From the NCBI RefSeq assembly GCF_030272615.1, contig NC_081406.1, forward strand, positions 477,306,900-477,370,899: a stretch of 64,000 nt of DNA, written 5' to 3'. The position numbers and the translations under genes were made by a program. This document shows, in pieces, positions 33,331 to 45,579 of this stretch. The number at the start of each line of letters is the position of its first letter. Position 1 is the first letter of the stretch. This DNA is from Cryptomeria japonica (lineage: Eukaryota; Streptophyta; Pinopsida; Cupressales; Cupressaceae). The notes under the pieces were generated by a model. That model searched no databases. It was not told where the DNA came from and was given only the letters and a program-made list of their open reading frames with translations.

Positions 33331-34117
33331 AACTTTCATTAATATGAGCAATCAAGCAAGCCTTCTCACCAGAGTTCAAATGAAAGATATTACCATTAGT
33401 TTGAGTTTGAGAAGCAATCTCGAATCCAGATTTATTAATGATCTTATGTTTTTCATCTTTGAATTGCAAATAAAATCCTCTATCTACCATTTGACCTACA
33501 CTTAAAATCTTATTCTTTAAGCCTTCAACATAATAAACATTATCAGTATTAGTCTTACCATCCAATGATATTGCTCTTTTGCCTTTGATCCTACATGCCT
33601 TGTTGTCTCCAAATCTGACCAATGCACCATCAAACTCTTCCAATGATAAGAAATTTCTTCTGTCACTAGACATGTGATGTAAGCATCCACTATCTATAAC
33701 CCACTCATCCTTTTCTTCAATTTTAGCAGCCAAGTCCTTTTCCTCAGTAGGTGTTGTTTCAATGACAGATTCTAGAGAATCATCCTTGATAGCAATAAAG
33801 ACCCAACCTTTTCTGGATGAAGAATCATTACTAGATCCACTCATAGGTTCATCATCATCATCATTAGAAATACCATCATCATCACCAGCATAATAAAATG
33901 ATTTATCCTTATTTCTTCTGAATCTAGGTCTACTTTGATATTCAGGATTAGGCTTATAATTCCTCATTAATCTTTCATGATTCCTAGTAGCTCTTTCAGG
34001 ACATCTAGATGCAAAATGACCAATCTCATTGCATGAAAAAAATTTAAAAGGGACTTTTACTTCATACTTACTTCCAACTAGTCCTTTAGGAATTCTTCTA
34101 GCAATCAAGGCTTCCAA
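33331..34117 (-). pseudogene. copia Gag C-terminal part and protease
   Basis: The frame 34117-32966 begins in Gag and runs through the protease. The zinc knuckle reads FKFFSCNEIGHFASRCP (about 33990-34045), so the first cysteine of CCHC is replaced by phenylalanine. The protease active site WVIDSGCLHHM is at about 33665-33700. An acidic, serine-rich linker lies between. Loss of the first knuckle cysteine should weaken RNA binding if the protein were made. Confidence 0.85.
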
Positions 34118-34881
34118 CTCTTCAAGCTCTCTTTCTTATTTCTTAATTTCCTCCATATCCTTAGCATACATCTCTTTCCAATCTATCTTCTATTTATCAG
34201 ATGCAGATGCTCTAAATGCAGTCTCAGTTTTAGCAGCACTCTAATATCCAAGTTCTTTAAGTTCAAAAGCAGTCAATTTCCCAAGTAGTATATCTCTGGT
34301 CATAGGGGTACTTGACATTGTCTGGAGTTCGTTGATAGCAGTAGCATTCATCTTATAAGTCAGAGGTAGAACTTTCAGAACTTTTGAAACTATCTCATCC
34401 TCACAAACAGATCTGCCGCAACATTTGATACCCATGACAATCTAACTGACTCTATCCATAAAAAAACTTATCTTCTCATCTTCTTCCATCTTCAAAGTTT
34501 CATATCTTACTCGGAAACCTTCAAGTTTTGCAATCTTCACAACTTGGTCACCTTCATAAAGAGTTTCAAGCTTAGTCCAGATCAACTTAGTATTCTTGAA
34601 CTCTATGACATTCAATAGTTTTTCATCATATAGGGCGCTTAATTATACTTCTTTTGCTCTTACATTATTTTTAACTCTCTTTTGTTCATCAACAGGTGTC
34701 GGTGTTCTAGAATTAGGATCATGAGGTATATACCCTTTCTCCACTATCTCCCAAACTTCAGCTCCAAGACAGCTAAGATGTTCATCTTCATTCGCTCCTT
34801 CCATATCTTGTAATTTGTACCATCAAATCTCAGACTCTCCTTCTGGTAAGGATTAAATGTAGAACTAGATGCAGTTGCCAT
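34118..34881 (-). pseudogene. copia Gag N-terminal part
   Basis: A likely start is ATG at 34879-34881 (read on -), giving MATASSSTFNPYQKESLRF, 40 bases after the PBS. Recognisable Gag frames follow toward 34240 (for example MNATAINELQTMSS), with several stops and frame changes. It would form the particle shell. The start is chosen as the first ATG after the PBS and by the typical N terminus. Confidence 0.75.
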
Positions 34882-34922
34882 CAGATCTCCTCAAGCAATT
34901 AAGCTTCTGCAAAGAGGACCTT

Positions 34923-34934
34923 GCTCTGATACCA
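34923..34934 (-). promoter_or_regulatory. Primer-binding site of the - strand copia
   Basis: GCTCTGATACCA is the reverse complement of the tRNA-Met primer site TGGTATCAGAGC, two bases from the 5' LTR end. It is a perfect 12-base match. Confidence 0.9.
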
Positions 34935-34936
34935 AT

Positions 34937-36124
34937 TGTTGGAATGCACTGATACCGACAGTAAACTAAGAGTGGGGGGGGGTGAATCAGTTTACTAACA
35001 ATAACAACAATTAATTAAATTATAAACCTTAAACCAGAGCACAACACACATAACACCAATATTTAACGTAGAAAACCCGTAAAGGGAAAAACCATGGTGG
35101 GAAACCCTACCCATAATCAGATGAATACTCTGCAGTAGTATTGTGAATAATTACAATGGGGATGCAGAAAGTTGAACAACCCAGAGTGCACTGCTCATCA
35201 CAAAGGGAAGTCTCACTGACTTGCAAAATCATCAGAGTACGATCCGAAAAATAATGAACTATGAAAGTAGCATCTACTAATGCTCGATACAGTTTTGTTT
35301 AAGCACTGATGTCTGCTCTGCAATACAAAACCTTTCCAACCTTCACCTGAATGATATGAATTTATTCACACTTAATTCTTTCTCTGATAATGCAGACTTA
35401 ACCAATCATAACCATCGCATGCCCATTTACATGTATAGGTCACCTATAAATACAAATCATCAACCTTATTGACAAGGGCGACTAAACCCTAAACCCATAA
35501 ACCCTAATTACAAAATTACATCACATGATACCACCAGACCAATATTATGATTTACATTACATAGCATGGAACTAAATCAAGTAACTAAACAATTATATCC
35601 ATTGGAGATTCTGCTAAGACCAAAATCCAACACGCTTCACTTGTTGGTAGAAACCCTCAACAAAAGTTTAACTGGATCCAAATAGGACCACCATAATAGA
35701 AAACCATCCAAATCAAAGTCACCAAATGCTTGGGATATGATCAAGAAGAACCAACAACATGAAATAAACTGATTCCATAAGCCGGACCCAAAATCCACTG
35801 ACCAAGTCACCAAAATCAGCATATCGGTAAAGCTAACTGGGAACGCCAGAAGCCAGTGAAGCCAAAATCTAGTCGGTAAAGGCATAAACCAATCGGTAAC
35901 CGAAAATACCAAAAGCGATAACCAAATCATGAAACCACTAGAATATAGCAAGCATGTAACCATTAGAATAAGCATCCAAAACCGATTCTAGAGGCCTGAT
36001 CATACCGGATCAGAATCATAGCCAAAACCAAAATGATCACCAAGACTAGCCGAGCTAGTCTCCAACCGGGATACAGTGTTGACATCAATGACAACGCTTA
36101 ACAAAATCCAATATATTTCCAACA
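34937..36124 (-). repeat. 5' LTR of the nested - strand copia
   Basis: This is a 1,188-bp partner of 29187-30412. On + it runs TGTTGGAATGC to TTTCCAACA. A G-run at 34974-34982 corresponds to the C-run plus TCTC near the end of the LTR. Confidence 0.9.
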
Positions 36125-36129
36125 CTAGT
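36125..36129. other. Target-site duplication CTAGT, right copy
   Basis: It matches 29182-29186 and directly follows the 5' LTR end of the nested - strand copia. Confidence 0.75.
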
Positions 36130-37691
36130 GAGTTTGCTACTTAGCAGATTTAAATTTGAGGCTCAATTTAGAATTCCCCCCCTCAAAATGGGTGTCACAT
36201 ACAAGTGATAATGCGTCTAATTACAATTGAAGAAATGACATTTTTTTTTATATGACAAATCATGACTCATTAAATGAACCATATTCTACAACTTGAATTA
36301 GTGACTCTTAAAGACACTAAAAAGATAATAACTAATAATGAAAACTAGTTATCATGAAACTACTAAAAAAACTTAACTTCAATCTAAAACTTATTGTTAG
36401 GCACCTTCACATTTAGATTGAGAATAGATCACCACACTTTTTGGATGTTCTAGTTGGTTTGAATAAATTACCAACCATCACCTTTCATTGGAATTCACCC
36501 TTCATGCACATAGCCAATGAAAACAAACACTTCCGGACATGAATGCAAACATCACATGCCCTTCATAAATTTGGTTTAGATATATAAATGGAAGCTTATA
36601 CTTACTATCAATCCTCCTCCTAAGTTGGTAATATTTGACTACCTCAACTGCATCTTATCAAGCCTCTCCTTGTTTACAACAACCCATGAGCTATAAAGGG
36701 TCGGCACCCTAATCAACGTTGTTTTTTAATAAAAAATAACCCATAGACTATAAAGTTTTATGAAGAGTTCAAAGTGAGGAAAGGAAGAAATGAAATAATC
36801 CAACAATTTCTCCAAGATCGTGCCTCTACCAATCGTGTTCTTAGAGCCAAAATTAGTTGTGAAGTCAGTCAATATGAACTGTGCACTCAAACTCAAAGAT
36901 TTATGATGAACTTTATAAAATATAGCTTCACACATTATCAAACTTCTTCAAGATAATATTGATTGCAACAGAAGTCGGCCTTAAATTTCACATGTTACTT
37001 ATGTCAGCAGACTCGTATGCAATGAAATCTATGACTATTGTGCAAATGGATGTGCAATGAATTTTACATCGATTGAAACCTTTCCACTCGCCTACTCATG
37101 GCTATTATTCTCACTCCTCCTTGTAGGACTTGCCTACTATTCCTCTTCAACAAGTTTGATGATCTCAAATAGAAATTGTTGTACGAGACTTCATAAACTA
37201 CCCTCCACCTTTAGATAGATTTTGAAAAAATCTCCTTACGCCAACAGACAAACATAAACACCTTTTAAATTCGAATTTGAGGAAGAAACGCATGTGCTTT
37301 CATTGATGACTTGAGCCAGCTTGAGAGTCAAATGCAAAGATCAAAACCAATAAGAAGTGTTAAGTTCAATCCAAAGATAAAAACAAATATCTAAATTGCC
37401 TTTTAAATTCAACATAGTGGTGCATAAGGAGGAAGCACTTAGTCACTCATTTCACCCATGTAATTCTGGAGGAATCTTGGATTACCTTTTTGCTCAACAA
37501 GCAACAATCTAGGCAATAGAATCGGTTTCTCCCACAATCTTCTCTAGATGTTTTCACACACCTTGTGTGTCTCTCAAACCTTCAATGTCTAGCTTGAGTG
37601 ACTTGGAAAGATCATCAAAAATCCTACAATCACCTCAATAGTGGCCGCTCCGATAAATAACAAGTGCAAATATTCAAATCCCTGTTACCTT
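36130..37691 (-). other. 5' internal region of the non-coding element
   Basis: About 1.56 kb lies between the copia insertion and the PBS. The longest frames are about 70 codons (36726-36941 on -) with no recognised domain. No Gag or pol motif is visible, so it is taken as non-coding leader of the outer element. A C-run CCCCCCCTC at about 36176-36184 resembles a purine tract on -. Confidence 0.55.
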
Positions 37692-37703
37692 GCTCTGATA
37701 CCA
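37692..37703 (-). promoter_or_regulatory. Primer-binding site of the non-coding element
   Basis: GCTCTGATACCA, a perfect reverse complement of TGGTATCAGAGC, sits directly against the 5' LTR. Confidence 0.88.
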
Positions 37704-38059
37704 TAATAAAAATATGGAGAGAGAGAAATAGAAGCTGCAATATAATATAATAGGTGTTACCTCATCTTCTTTTTATTCAAATATATTACATATTTATAAG
37801 ATTTTTCATATCCTACTTTTTAGGAAACAATATTCCTAATTAGATCGAGTTGTTTTAACAAAAAACAACTCAATATAAACACATTCGTATCACAATTATA
37901 ATAGCATATTTAACAAACTCAACAAACTTATGTGAAAACTAATAATAATATTAAGTTGTTTCTCAACAACATAATATTATGACACTTATTCATAATACTA
38001 ATTTTAATATTCACATAAACTCTAATTTATAACTCCTATGTGAAGACTAATTCCCAACA
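37704..38059 (-). repeat. 5' LTR of the non-coding element
   Basis: This is a 356-bp partner of 28130-28476, with the same order of blocks (CTACTTTTTAGGAAACAATA, then the stretch around AACATATTTAAC). On - it begins TGTTGGGAATTAG. Confidence 0.85.
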
Positions 38060-38505
38060 ACACTACATAGCATTGTGCTTTTGCACTAAGTGGGATGCCT
38101 TACTTTCCCTCCCTCAAGACTATAACATTAATTATGACATATTATTCTTAATATACAATTTGGTCATGAGAGATTTCTTGTAGTAATGTATTCATCACTT
38201 TTGTTCATGTAAGTTTTATTTTATATTTTAATATTAACTCATTAATTACAAACACTTTTGATAATTGACTTTTTACTAGTCATTTTGGGATTAATTTTTT
38301 TGTAAATTTGTGAGGACATTCAAATCACCTAGAAGAGTGATATGAATCATTATGTTTCCCTCATCAATTTTATTGTTGGCAACGACTTTCATTCATATAT
38401 ATCATGATAAGATAACTAAAATAATTTATATATGCACTAGTCTTAACATGTTATTATCAATTATAATTTTAAACATGTTGGAGAGTAATTACACCAGTAA
38501 ATATT

Positions 38506-40010
38506 TGTAGACACCAAAAAATGACTAACATATTTCCATCTAAACACTTCATCATTTCTCATCAATTCTTTTGTTGGCTATAACTAAATAATTTTAATTA
38601 TTTAATTAAAAATAACATCATTCCCATTCATCTCTTATAATTAAATAATTTTTAATTAATTAATTACTTAAATTCAAAAAAATTCTCCATTTTCACATTA
38701 ATTAAATAATTTTACAATTATTTAATTAATTCATCCATAAAATTCTTCTTGTTCATAATAATTAAATAATTTTAATTATTTAATTGGTTAATTATTCCTC
38801 TATAATTAAACAGATAAATTTAATTATTTAATACCACTAATTATTCTTCATGCACCTTCACTTCATTAGTTTACCTCATAGTCACTCCTTATTGATTGTT
38901 GATCCCTAAGAGATCGAAGCATCGGTAAGCTTCACAAATGTGGGACCAAGTGCAACTTGTGAAACAACCTCTAGGCTTTTAGGAGTCAACTCTTTGTTCT
39001 TCTTGGTGTTTTGAAAAGAGAGAGAAAAAGTAAAATTCCCCAAACCTACATAATTGTTCAATCAATGTGAAGCTTATAATGAATGCAAATCTCTTACAAC
39101 ACTTTAATCCTTGTATGATAAGACATCTAGGACTTACCTATTTTGTAATAGGGGCACAATATGCCACACACCCTTCATTGTTGGGAGGAGAACAAAATGC
39201 ACAAAGTGAAAAAGACATAAAGTGTACAGTATTCAAATCTTCACCATGGGAAGCGCCCGTAAAGGCCAAACAAAATTAATTAAATCCTTTAAATCTCCAT
39301 AATGATTCATCATTCTATAGATTTTGTGATAAATGGTATAATCTGGTGTCTATCCCTATGAAAAATAAAAGAGTAAAATTCCCTACATGATCTATCATCC
39401 ATTAGAAATTTAAACAACTAGAGAAACCCATATAGAAAAGTAATCATGCATTTAAATTAGGAGCGCATAAAACTTCCCATAATAGACACAAGAAAGGTGA
39501 CTAAGGCACGATCTAGTATTTTATTAAGGACAAATATATTGAGGCTTGGACACAAATTAGATCTACACAACTCAAAACCATGATGCATTTCATTTTAAAC
39601 AAGAAAATAAGAGATGTCTACTATCAATAGGACCAAGGGTTGTAAAAGCCTTCTATTCATTAGAAGCTCAAAAAAATTCTTTTTACAATATCCTCTTGGG
39701 CCTTTTATACTTGATCTCCTATCTGAAAAGCATCTTCATTCGGTTATAAAATATCTTCATGGTGGTGGGATCATGATGACATAAATAATTGCCTCTGTGC
39801 TGGAGAGTAATGTGTCATTAATTTTCCTTGATTACTAGCATGATCACCATTTGCATCTTTACAAATACTTAGCCATGATTTGAGGGAATAAAACATCCAG
39901 TTCTATTCGAGCGATCATTCTTTTTCTTTCTGTTATGGTCCCAATTACTGGCACGTGTGTGATTTTGCTAAATAAGGTCATTCAAAACTCTTTTGCATGA
40001 CTACTACACA
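38506..40010 (+). repeat. Possible solo LTR related to the Tat LTR
   Basis: TGTAGACACC (38506-38515) equals the first ten bases of the Tat LTR at 6748, and the AT-rich repeat that follows resembles the one in that LTR. No purine tract precedes it, so it would be a solo or 5' LTR. ATATT flanks the start (38501-38505) and recurs at 40011-40015 after ...CTACACA, giving a 1,505-bp candidate. In AT-rich DNA that 5-mer can match by chance, and the inside is not clearly alignable to the Tat LTR. An 83-codon frame (39997-40248) crosses the proposed end and is unrecognised. Confidence 0.35.
38586..38840. repeat. AT-rich palindromic repeat, ~60-bp period
   Basis: The self-complementary core ATTAAATAATTTTAATTATT or a variant recurs near 38586, 38640, 38700 and 38760, and once more near 38810, separated by C/T-rich spacers. 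Each core can fold into a hairpin. Confidence 0.7.
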
Positions 40011-41048
40011 ATATTTTTGTTTCCAGGTGACAACTTCCTATTTCTTGATCAAAGTAGGATGTGCAGAGGATACACATCAGGAAGATACGAATTTATCGAG
40101 GCTGCTATTAATGTCTGCTAGATCTTCTGTGGAACTAACACATGGGTTTCTTGGATTTCATTCTCATTTGCCCGCGGTCTCATTGCGTGGCTCATTAGCA
40201 AGATATTTCGTTGAGGTAGGAGGATTTACTTTGAAAAGAAGCGCATAGCTCCCACGTGTCGCTTTTGTGATCCAAATTGTACGAGTGGAGAGGAAAGGAG
40301 GTTGATATCTGTAGATGGAGGCTACATAACTGGCTACTCGCAAGGGGCTTCCACTTGTGGAAGTGGACTTAGGATCTCTATTTTTGCAGACTAGGTGTTT
40401 GAAAATATTCATCTTTACAGCTTCATGTAATGTGTCTCCAATTGAATCTTAATGATGAACCGGGTGAACAGGGTCCTTCGAGATTATGCATCCTCGTGTC
40501 TCGATAATATCCAGTCTTCCTAAAATCATAAGAGGATTTCAGCGTTAGAAATCGTGGAAGGTGTAGAGGACTATCAAACCTTTCTCTTCTGTGTTTTATA
40601 TGGTCTATTGATGCTTGGAATACCCTTAAGTGAATTGTGTGGCTTAAAGCAAAGCTGAATGGAAGGGCCTGAAAAAAATCAACAGTCCATCAGAAAGAAA
40701 TCACACAACACTCTGACATGAGAAGGATGATATAAAAGGAGTTCATGCCAAAGGATAGAAAGGAAAACATCTGAATAAAATACTATATTTTACCATATGA
40801 TTAAATTGTTTTTTTTTCAGTCTCTTGATTTTATAACTCGAGATCCTTTATACTCACAACACATTCCTATCCAGATGGAAGATCCAAGAATTCAAATGTG
40901 CGTGCACCATGATCATTTTCTTTCTTCACTTGATTAGAATAGGCAGAAAATTATGTCCTTGGGTTAAGATACATACTTGAGCCTATCCTCCCATATCCAA
41001 TTGAATAGATCCTTGCTGATAGATAGGCATCTATAGCCCTAACAAGGC
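40011..41048. other. Unassigned region
   Basis: No gene is supported in this stretch of about 1 kb. It holds a CACGTG-type box (CCCACGTGTC, about 40252) and short frames on both strands (for example 40164-40412 on -) without recognisable domains. It could be a decayed gene or element. Confidence 0.4.
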
Positions 41049-41248
41049 TATCACTCTGGTTATCGCATGACATACGTCCACTACCATTCAGGCACCCATA
41101 GCCCCACTGGAGTTACCAATAACACTTGATTTGTTACCGTTTGATATATATATAGTATCACTCAGGTTATCGCATGACATACGTCCACTACCAGTCAGGC
41201 ACCCATAGCCCCACTGGAGTTACCAATAACACTTGATTTGTTACCTTT

Positions 41249-41262
<14 letters not shown>
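41049..41262 (+). repeat. 107-bp direct tandem duplication
   Basis: Copies 41049-41155 and 41156-41262 are nearly identical (TATCGCATGACATACGTCCA in both), with a few substitutions. Each copy ends in a TA run. The first run is short (about 41146-41155) and the second opens into the long microsatellite. Confidence 0.9.
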
Positions 41263-41315
<53 letters not shown>

Positions 41316-41422
41316 TGTACATGTATATATATATATATGTATATTTACATGTATATACACATGTACATATACATATATGTATATGTACATGTATATATGT
41401 ATATATGTATATGTATATGTAC

Positions 41423-41458
<36 letters not shown>

Positions 41459-41645
41459 GTACATATATATACATATATATGTACATGTATATATGTATAT
41501 GTATTTGTACATATACATATACATATATATGTACATGTATTTATATATATATGTATATATACATCTACATATGTATGTATATGTACATATGTATGTATAC
41601 ATACACTTGTGTGTGTATGTATGTGTGTGTTTGTGTGTGTGTGTG
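41252..41645. repeat. Compound TA/TACA/TG microsatellite, ~400 bp
   Basis: A pure TA run (about 41252-41310) grades into mixed TATG, TACA and ATGTAC words and ends in a TG-rich run (about 41605-41645). The six-frame translations (IYIYIY, YMYMY and similar) are artefacts of the repeat. Confidence 0.95.
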
Positions 41646-42940
41646 ATGAGACCATAACTTGTATTATAATTAACCCATTAAAATCATCTATTTCTTCTTA
41701 GTGTATTATTATAAAAGTGGATTTTTGTAATAATTGGAAATTCTTTAGCTTGTTTAAGGTAGAATATAAAGTAGATATTTAATTTATTTTTAGTAAATAA
41801 ATGTGATCTAAAATGCTTCTAATATGTCTTTATGAACATGCAAGATGTTACAATGCAGATGAATGAGTTATTAAATAACTCATGACAACACGAAGATTCA
41901 AAAATAGTTGCGGCAGAGAGCTCCTAACATTAACTTCAAATATCTCCAGACAACTCCAGGCATTGTAGAAGGCTTTCAAGACATTAAGAGAAGATAGGGA
42001 AGACTCTTGAAGACTACCAACACACTCCAACAATCTTGCAAAATCATGGAGCATCAATCATTCATAAATCAATGGGCAAAGTATCTGTTTCCTACAAGTT
42101 GCAATTGCACACTGCATTGTGTTATCTTTCTCCAACAAAGAAAACTCAAGTTACCAAAGAACTCTAGTGTAATTGAATTATTATATAATATTAGTCATGA
42201 TGATCAACAATGATTTGGTCAACTAAATTGATGATTAATTCCTTCATTCACGTTGAGAACTTGAAAACTTCCTAGAAATCAGAGCGCAAAAATTCTGAAA
42301 CATGCAGTCTTAGTAAAACAACAATATCTCCCTTGTTTCTTAACAAAATTCAAAAATTAAAAAGGATATGGAAACTAGACTTGAAGGGATAAAAACCCTT
42401 TTGATAATTTGGTGTGATTCACAACAGGGAGAGAGCAGTAATTGACTAAAGATGACTAAGACAAAGATGGCAGGGTGAAGGACAAGTTCAATTTTCTCAA
42501 TGTTTTGTAAACACCCCCTTAAAAAGTGGATCTTGGATCCACATTCTTAGTGGATTGGTTGGGTAGATATGGAACGATAATTATATAAATATATTGTAAT
42601 CAATCAAGCAAAGGGGGGGATTAGAAAGACTTGTTTCGCTTGAGGAAATAGGATAGACTAGTTTCATTTCTAGCAATGTATTTTCCAAAATTTTTTAGAG
42701 TAAATTTGAATTTGAGCAAGCATTTTATTTTTAGAAAGTGTCAATTATATTAGCCTATTTCCTTTCATGCAAGTGTGAGATAGATTAAAAATTTCCATTC
42801 ATGCAAGGGTGCTTTAGATTAGTTTTCATTTCCTGCAAGTTAAAATAGACTGTAAAACTAGTTTTCTTCATTCTCTTTTGCATACAACCATGGACACTGC
42901 CTTGGATTGATAAATTAATTGATGAGGATTACAACGCCCC
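41646..42940. other. Unassigned AT-rich region with a short palindrome
   Basis: No gene is supported. A palindrome with 9-bp arms TGAGTTATT/AATAACTCA is at 41864-41882. Three loose copies of a CATGCAAGTGTG-type word with TAGATTA lie near 42760-42840. A TATA-like TATATAAATATATT is near 42584. It may be LTR remnant sequence, but I could not set boundaries. Confidence 0.4.
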
Positions 42941-42945
42941 CATCA

Positions 42946-43000
42946 ATATATATATATATATATATATGCATGTATGTATGTATGTGTATGTGTATGTGTC
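42946..43000. repeat. TA then TGTA microsatellite
   Basis: A TA run (42946-42967) is followed by TGTATG/TGTGTATG words, ending just before the possible LTR end at 43004. Confidence 0.85.
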
Positions 43001-43003
43001 TAT

Positions 43004-43786
43004 TGTAGATGGAGAAAATTGAATCTGAGATCTTATAGCACAAGATCTAGATGATTCAACATCTTATCAATGGAGTACCTAGAATAAACACACACATGCA
43101 AATGCAAATATCTGAGCTAAAATACATGCCTACAACGAAAATTCACTCCATTGTTCTCCTACTAATCAAGATCTTGTATTCGAAACATGGGCGCTCTCAG
43201 AAAAATGTGCACAAGAAGCTATGATGGACAAATATGGAGATTATCAAATTCAATGAAATCAATGTGTGAATCATTAAGATGATGAACAAAATAATCAAAT
43301 AGAAAACTAGAATGCAAAATAAAAGATTCAAAAATGAAAGTATGCAAATGATAGAGAGATTTTCCAGGCTTAGAAATGAGGAGGAGCAAGGTTTTTATAG
43401 ATGTTCTCTGGGTGAGCTCACGTTGTGGGATGAATATGGGATAAATAATAAGGCTTCAAAGTTTTAATCCCACATGTGTAAGGTGGATGCAAATGGGTAG
43501 AGGAGGAAGCATAAATGAGTCATGTAGATACTTATGCATATGCATATGTTTATGAAGATGGATATATTAAATAAAATAATAGATGATAAATGATAATAAT
43601 ATTAATGAATGGTAAATCATAGAATATTAACATTATTAAATGGATAGATGATAAAATAAGAATAATATTAATGATAATATTAATAATGAATAAATGATGA
43701 TAAATGATAAATATTAATAGTGGATAATACTTGAAAAATAAAGTGGATCCAATCGGGATTAAGATGACAAATTTTATGTGTCTACA
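43004..43786 (-). repeat. 3' LTR of the - strand Tat element
   Basis: On - it starts TGTAGACACATAAAA directly after the PPT. A possible end is TCTACA (43004-43009, reverse), which would give TGTAGA...TCTACA ends and 783 bp. About 420 bp of it (43320-43740) matches 55235-55797 in the same orientation. It differs from the + strand Tat LTR except at the first ten bases, so the two Tat elements are different families. Confidence 0.7.
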
Positions 43787-43803
43787 TTTTTCCCCTCTTT
43801 GAG
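43787..43803 (-). promoter_or_regulatory. Polypurine tract of the - strand Tat element
   Basis: On - it reads CTCAAAGAGGGGAAAAA and directly precedes TGTAGACAC. It is the same tract as at 6733-6747 with one base different and one extra A. Confidence 0.88.
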
Positions 43804-44924
43804 ACAATGCAGCCTGTTGCTTTGTTTCAAACAAAATGATCAACTGATATATGCCCCATGGATATCTTGGTAAGGATGATGATTGATTGGTTATGCCCCC
43901 TCGAGAGATTGATCTAACAGATTGATGGAGATTGATCTCTCAATAGATTATGAAAAGGAGATTAGATGATTGATATTGCACAAATGATTAAGTTGAGATG
44001 TACATTTGATGGAAATGCACAGTTGATGAGGCATAACTGAACAATTGATGGAAATGATCAATATAGCCAGGTTGATAAGCTGATTGAGTTGATTGAGTTG
44101 ATTGAGCTGATAGGGATTGATGCTAGCGCAAGATAAAGTGATCCAATGATTGATTGGTTGATTGAGCCAGGGGGCATTGAGATTGCAAGAAGCAAGCTGG
44201 TTGATTTGATAAAGTGATTAAAGATTCAAAGACATACATCAGTTGGATAAATTGTTTGATAGATCTTGTTGCAATAAGAAGAATGAAGATGGTGATGAAA
44301 TAAATGATGAAAAAGAGAAAAGTGATGAGAATTATTGTGCTTTTAAGTGCTTATATCATCATTGAGCTTATTATGGCAAAAGGATAAAACTCATCTAGTT
44401 ATGAATAAGACCTAAATGAATCATCATACCAATTGCGTGAAAGAAAACACATGAGCCAAGAAAGGATTGCTTCAGTTTGCATTAGACTATAATGTCCTTA
44501 ATGCTCTTAGATGATCATGTCCCAAGATGAGTCATTATATTACTAAGGAACAATCCACAAGTAGCAAATAGGTGAAGATGTCCCATCCTCATCTTTCTAG
44601 TCAAAGACATCCTGGAGATAAAAATCTCTAGTCAGAGAAATTCCAAAAAATCTAAAAGACATGTCACCAAAGATAAAATCAGAAACAATCAAAAGACATA
44701 ATCAAACAAACATCTATTATGTTTCATGCCAAAGTGATTCCTGTTCACAGTTAATGTGTTTGGGTTTGATAAGTTGATAAGGCATTGTTATGTCTTCTCA
44801 ATCATTGTCTTGCAATGTCATGAATTCGTTGACGTTCAAAGTTGTATGCTCGTCCGAAGTGTTTGTCTCTTTGCAACGTTTATTACATGTTTGTGGATTT
44901 TGATGAAATTTTATGATTTTTAGG

Positions 44925-45205
44925 GTTTTTAAATGTTTTATTTTTTTAAGGGTTTTGTTTAGGACTTTTTACAATTTTTTAGGATTTTTTAGGACTTTTT
45001 TATGATTTTTAGAATTTTTTTAGGACATTTTATGATTTTTTAAGATTTTTTCAAGACTTTTATGATTTTAAAGATTTTTTCAGGAAATTTTATGATTTTT
45101 AGGATTTTTCAGGGCATTTTATGATTGTTTAGGATTTTTTCAAGACATTTTACGATTTTTAATTATTTTTCAAGGAAATTTTAAAGATTTTTTTAGGACA
45201 TTTTA
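44925..45205 (-). repeat. ~30-bp A-rich tandem repeat in Tat 3' UTR
   Basis: On + the unit resembles TTTTATGATTTTTAGGATTTT with CAGGACA or AAGGACA, repeated about nine times with spacing near 30 bp. It is the reverse-complement counterpart of the 31-bp array at 5594-5745. Confidence 0.75.
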
Positions 45206-45579
45206 GAAGATAGTTCCTCCGACCATGAGATGCCAACTATCCCAACCCACTGCTAAGGTTGAGGAGATGCCCCTGTGAGGGATAAGACTAGCATAGTATG
45301 CAAGAGCAGCATTGCACACAAAGTATGCAAAACAATCCACAAGCTATGATGGAGGGTGGGAAGGCGATTCTGGAATGAGATGGTAGATATGGATAGGGCA
45401 TGATCAAGTAGAGTACGAAAGGAAAGAGGAGCCAAATCTCTACACATGTCATCGGTTGCCCGATTTTCACCATGGTACTCTGCCAGGTTTTCACCAGTGG
45501 ACAAATTTATTTCTCTTTACTTTTTTGATTTTTCACTTTTTTTGTCACAAGGAGCTTGTTTACCAAGTTTTCACCAACG

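Larger units (their letters stand above)
28130..38059 (-). mobile_element. Non-autonomous LTR element interrupted by a copia insertion
   Basis: LTRs at 37704-38059 (5') and 28130-28476 (3'), a PBS at 37692-37703 and a PPT at 28477-28493 define a - strand element. Without the nested copia (29187-36124) and one duplication, the internal region is about 2.3 kb and shows no Gag, protease, RT or integrase. It therefore looks like a small non-autonomous element of the LARD type, dependent on proteins supplied elsewhere. The hairpin array is its most distinctive part. Confidence 0.75.

Noticed and set aside
40164-40412. Possible small gene near a CACGTG box.
   Set aside because: The frame is short, has no recognised domain, and lies across the possible end of an LTR-like block.
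41188-41657. Several overlapping ORFs of 80-155 codons on both strands rich in I, Y, M and C.
   Set aside because: All are translations of the TA/TACA/TG microsatellite. No start context or domain supports a gene.
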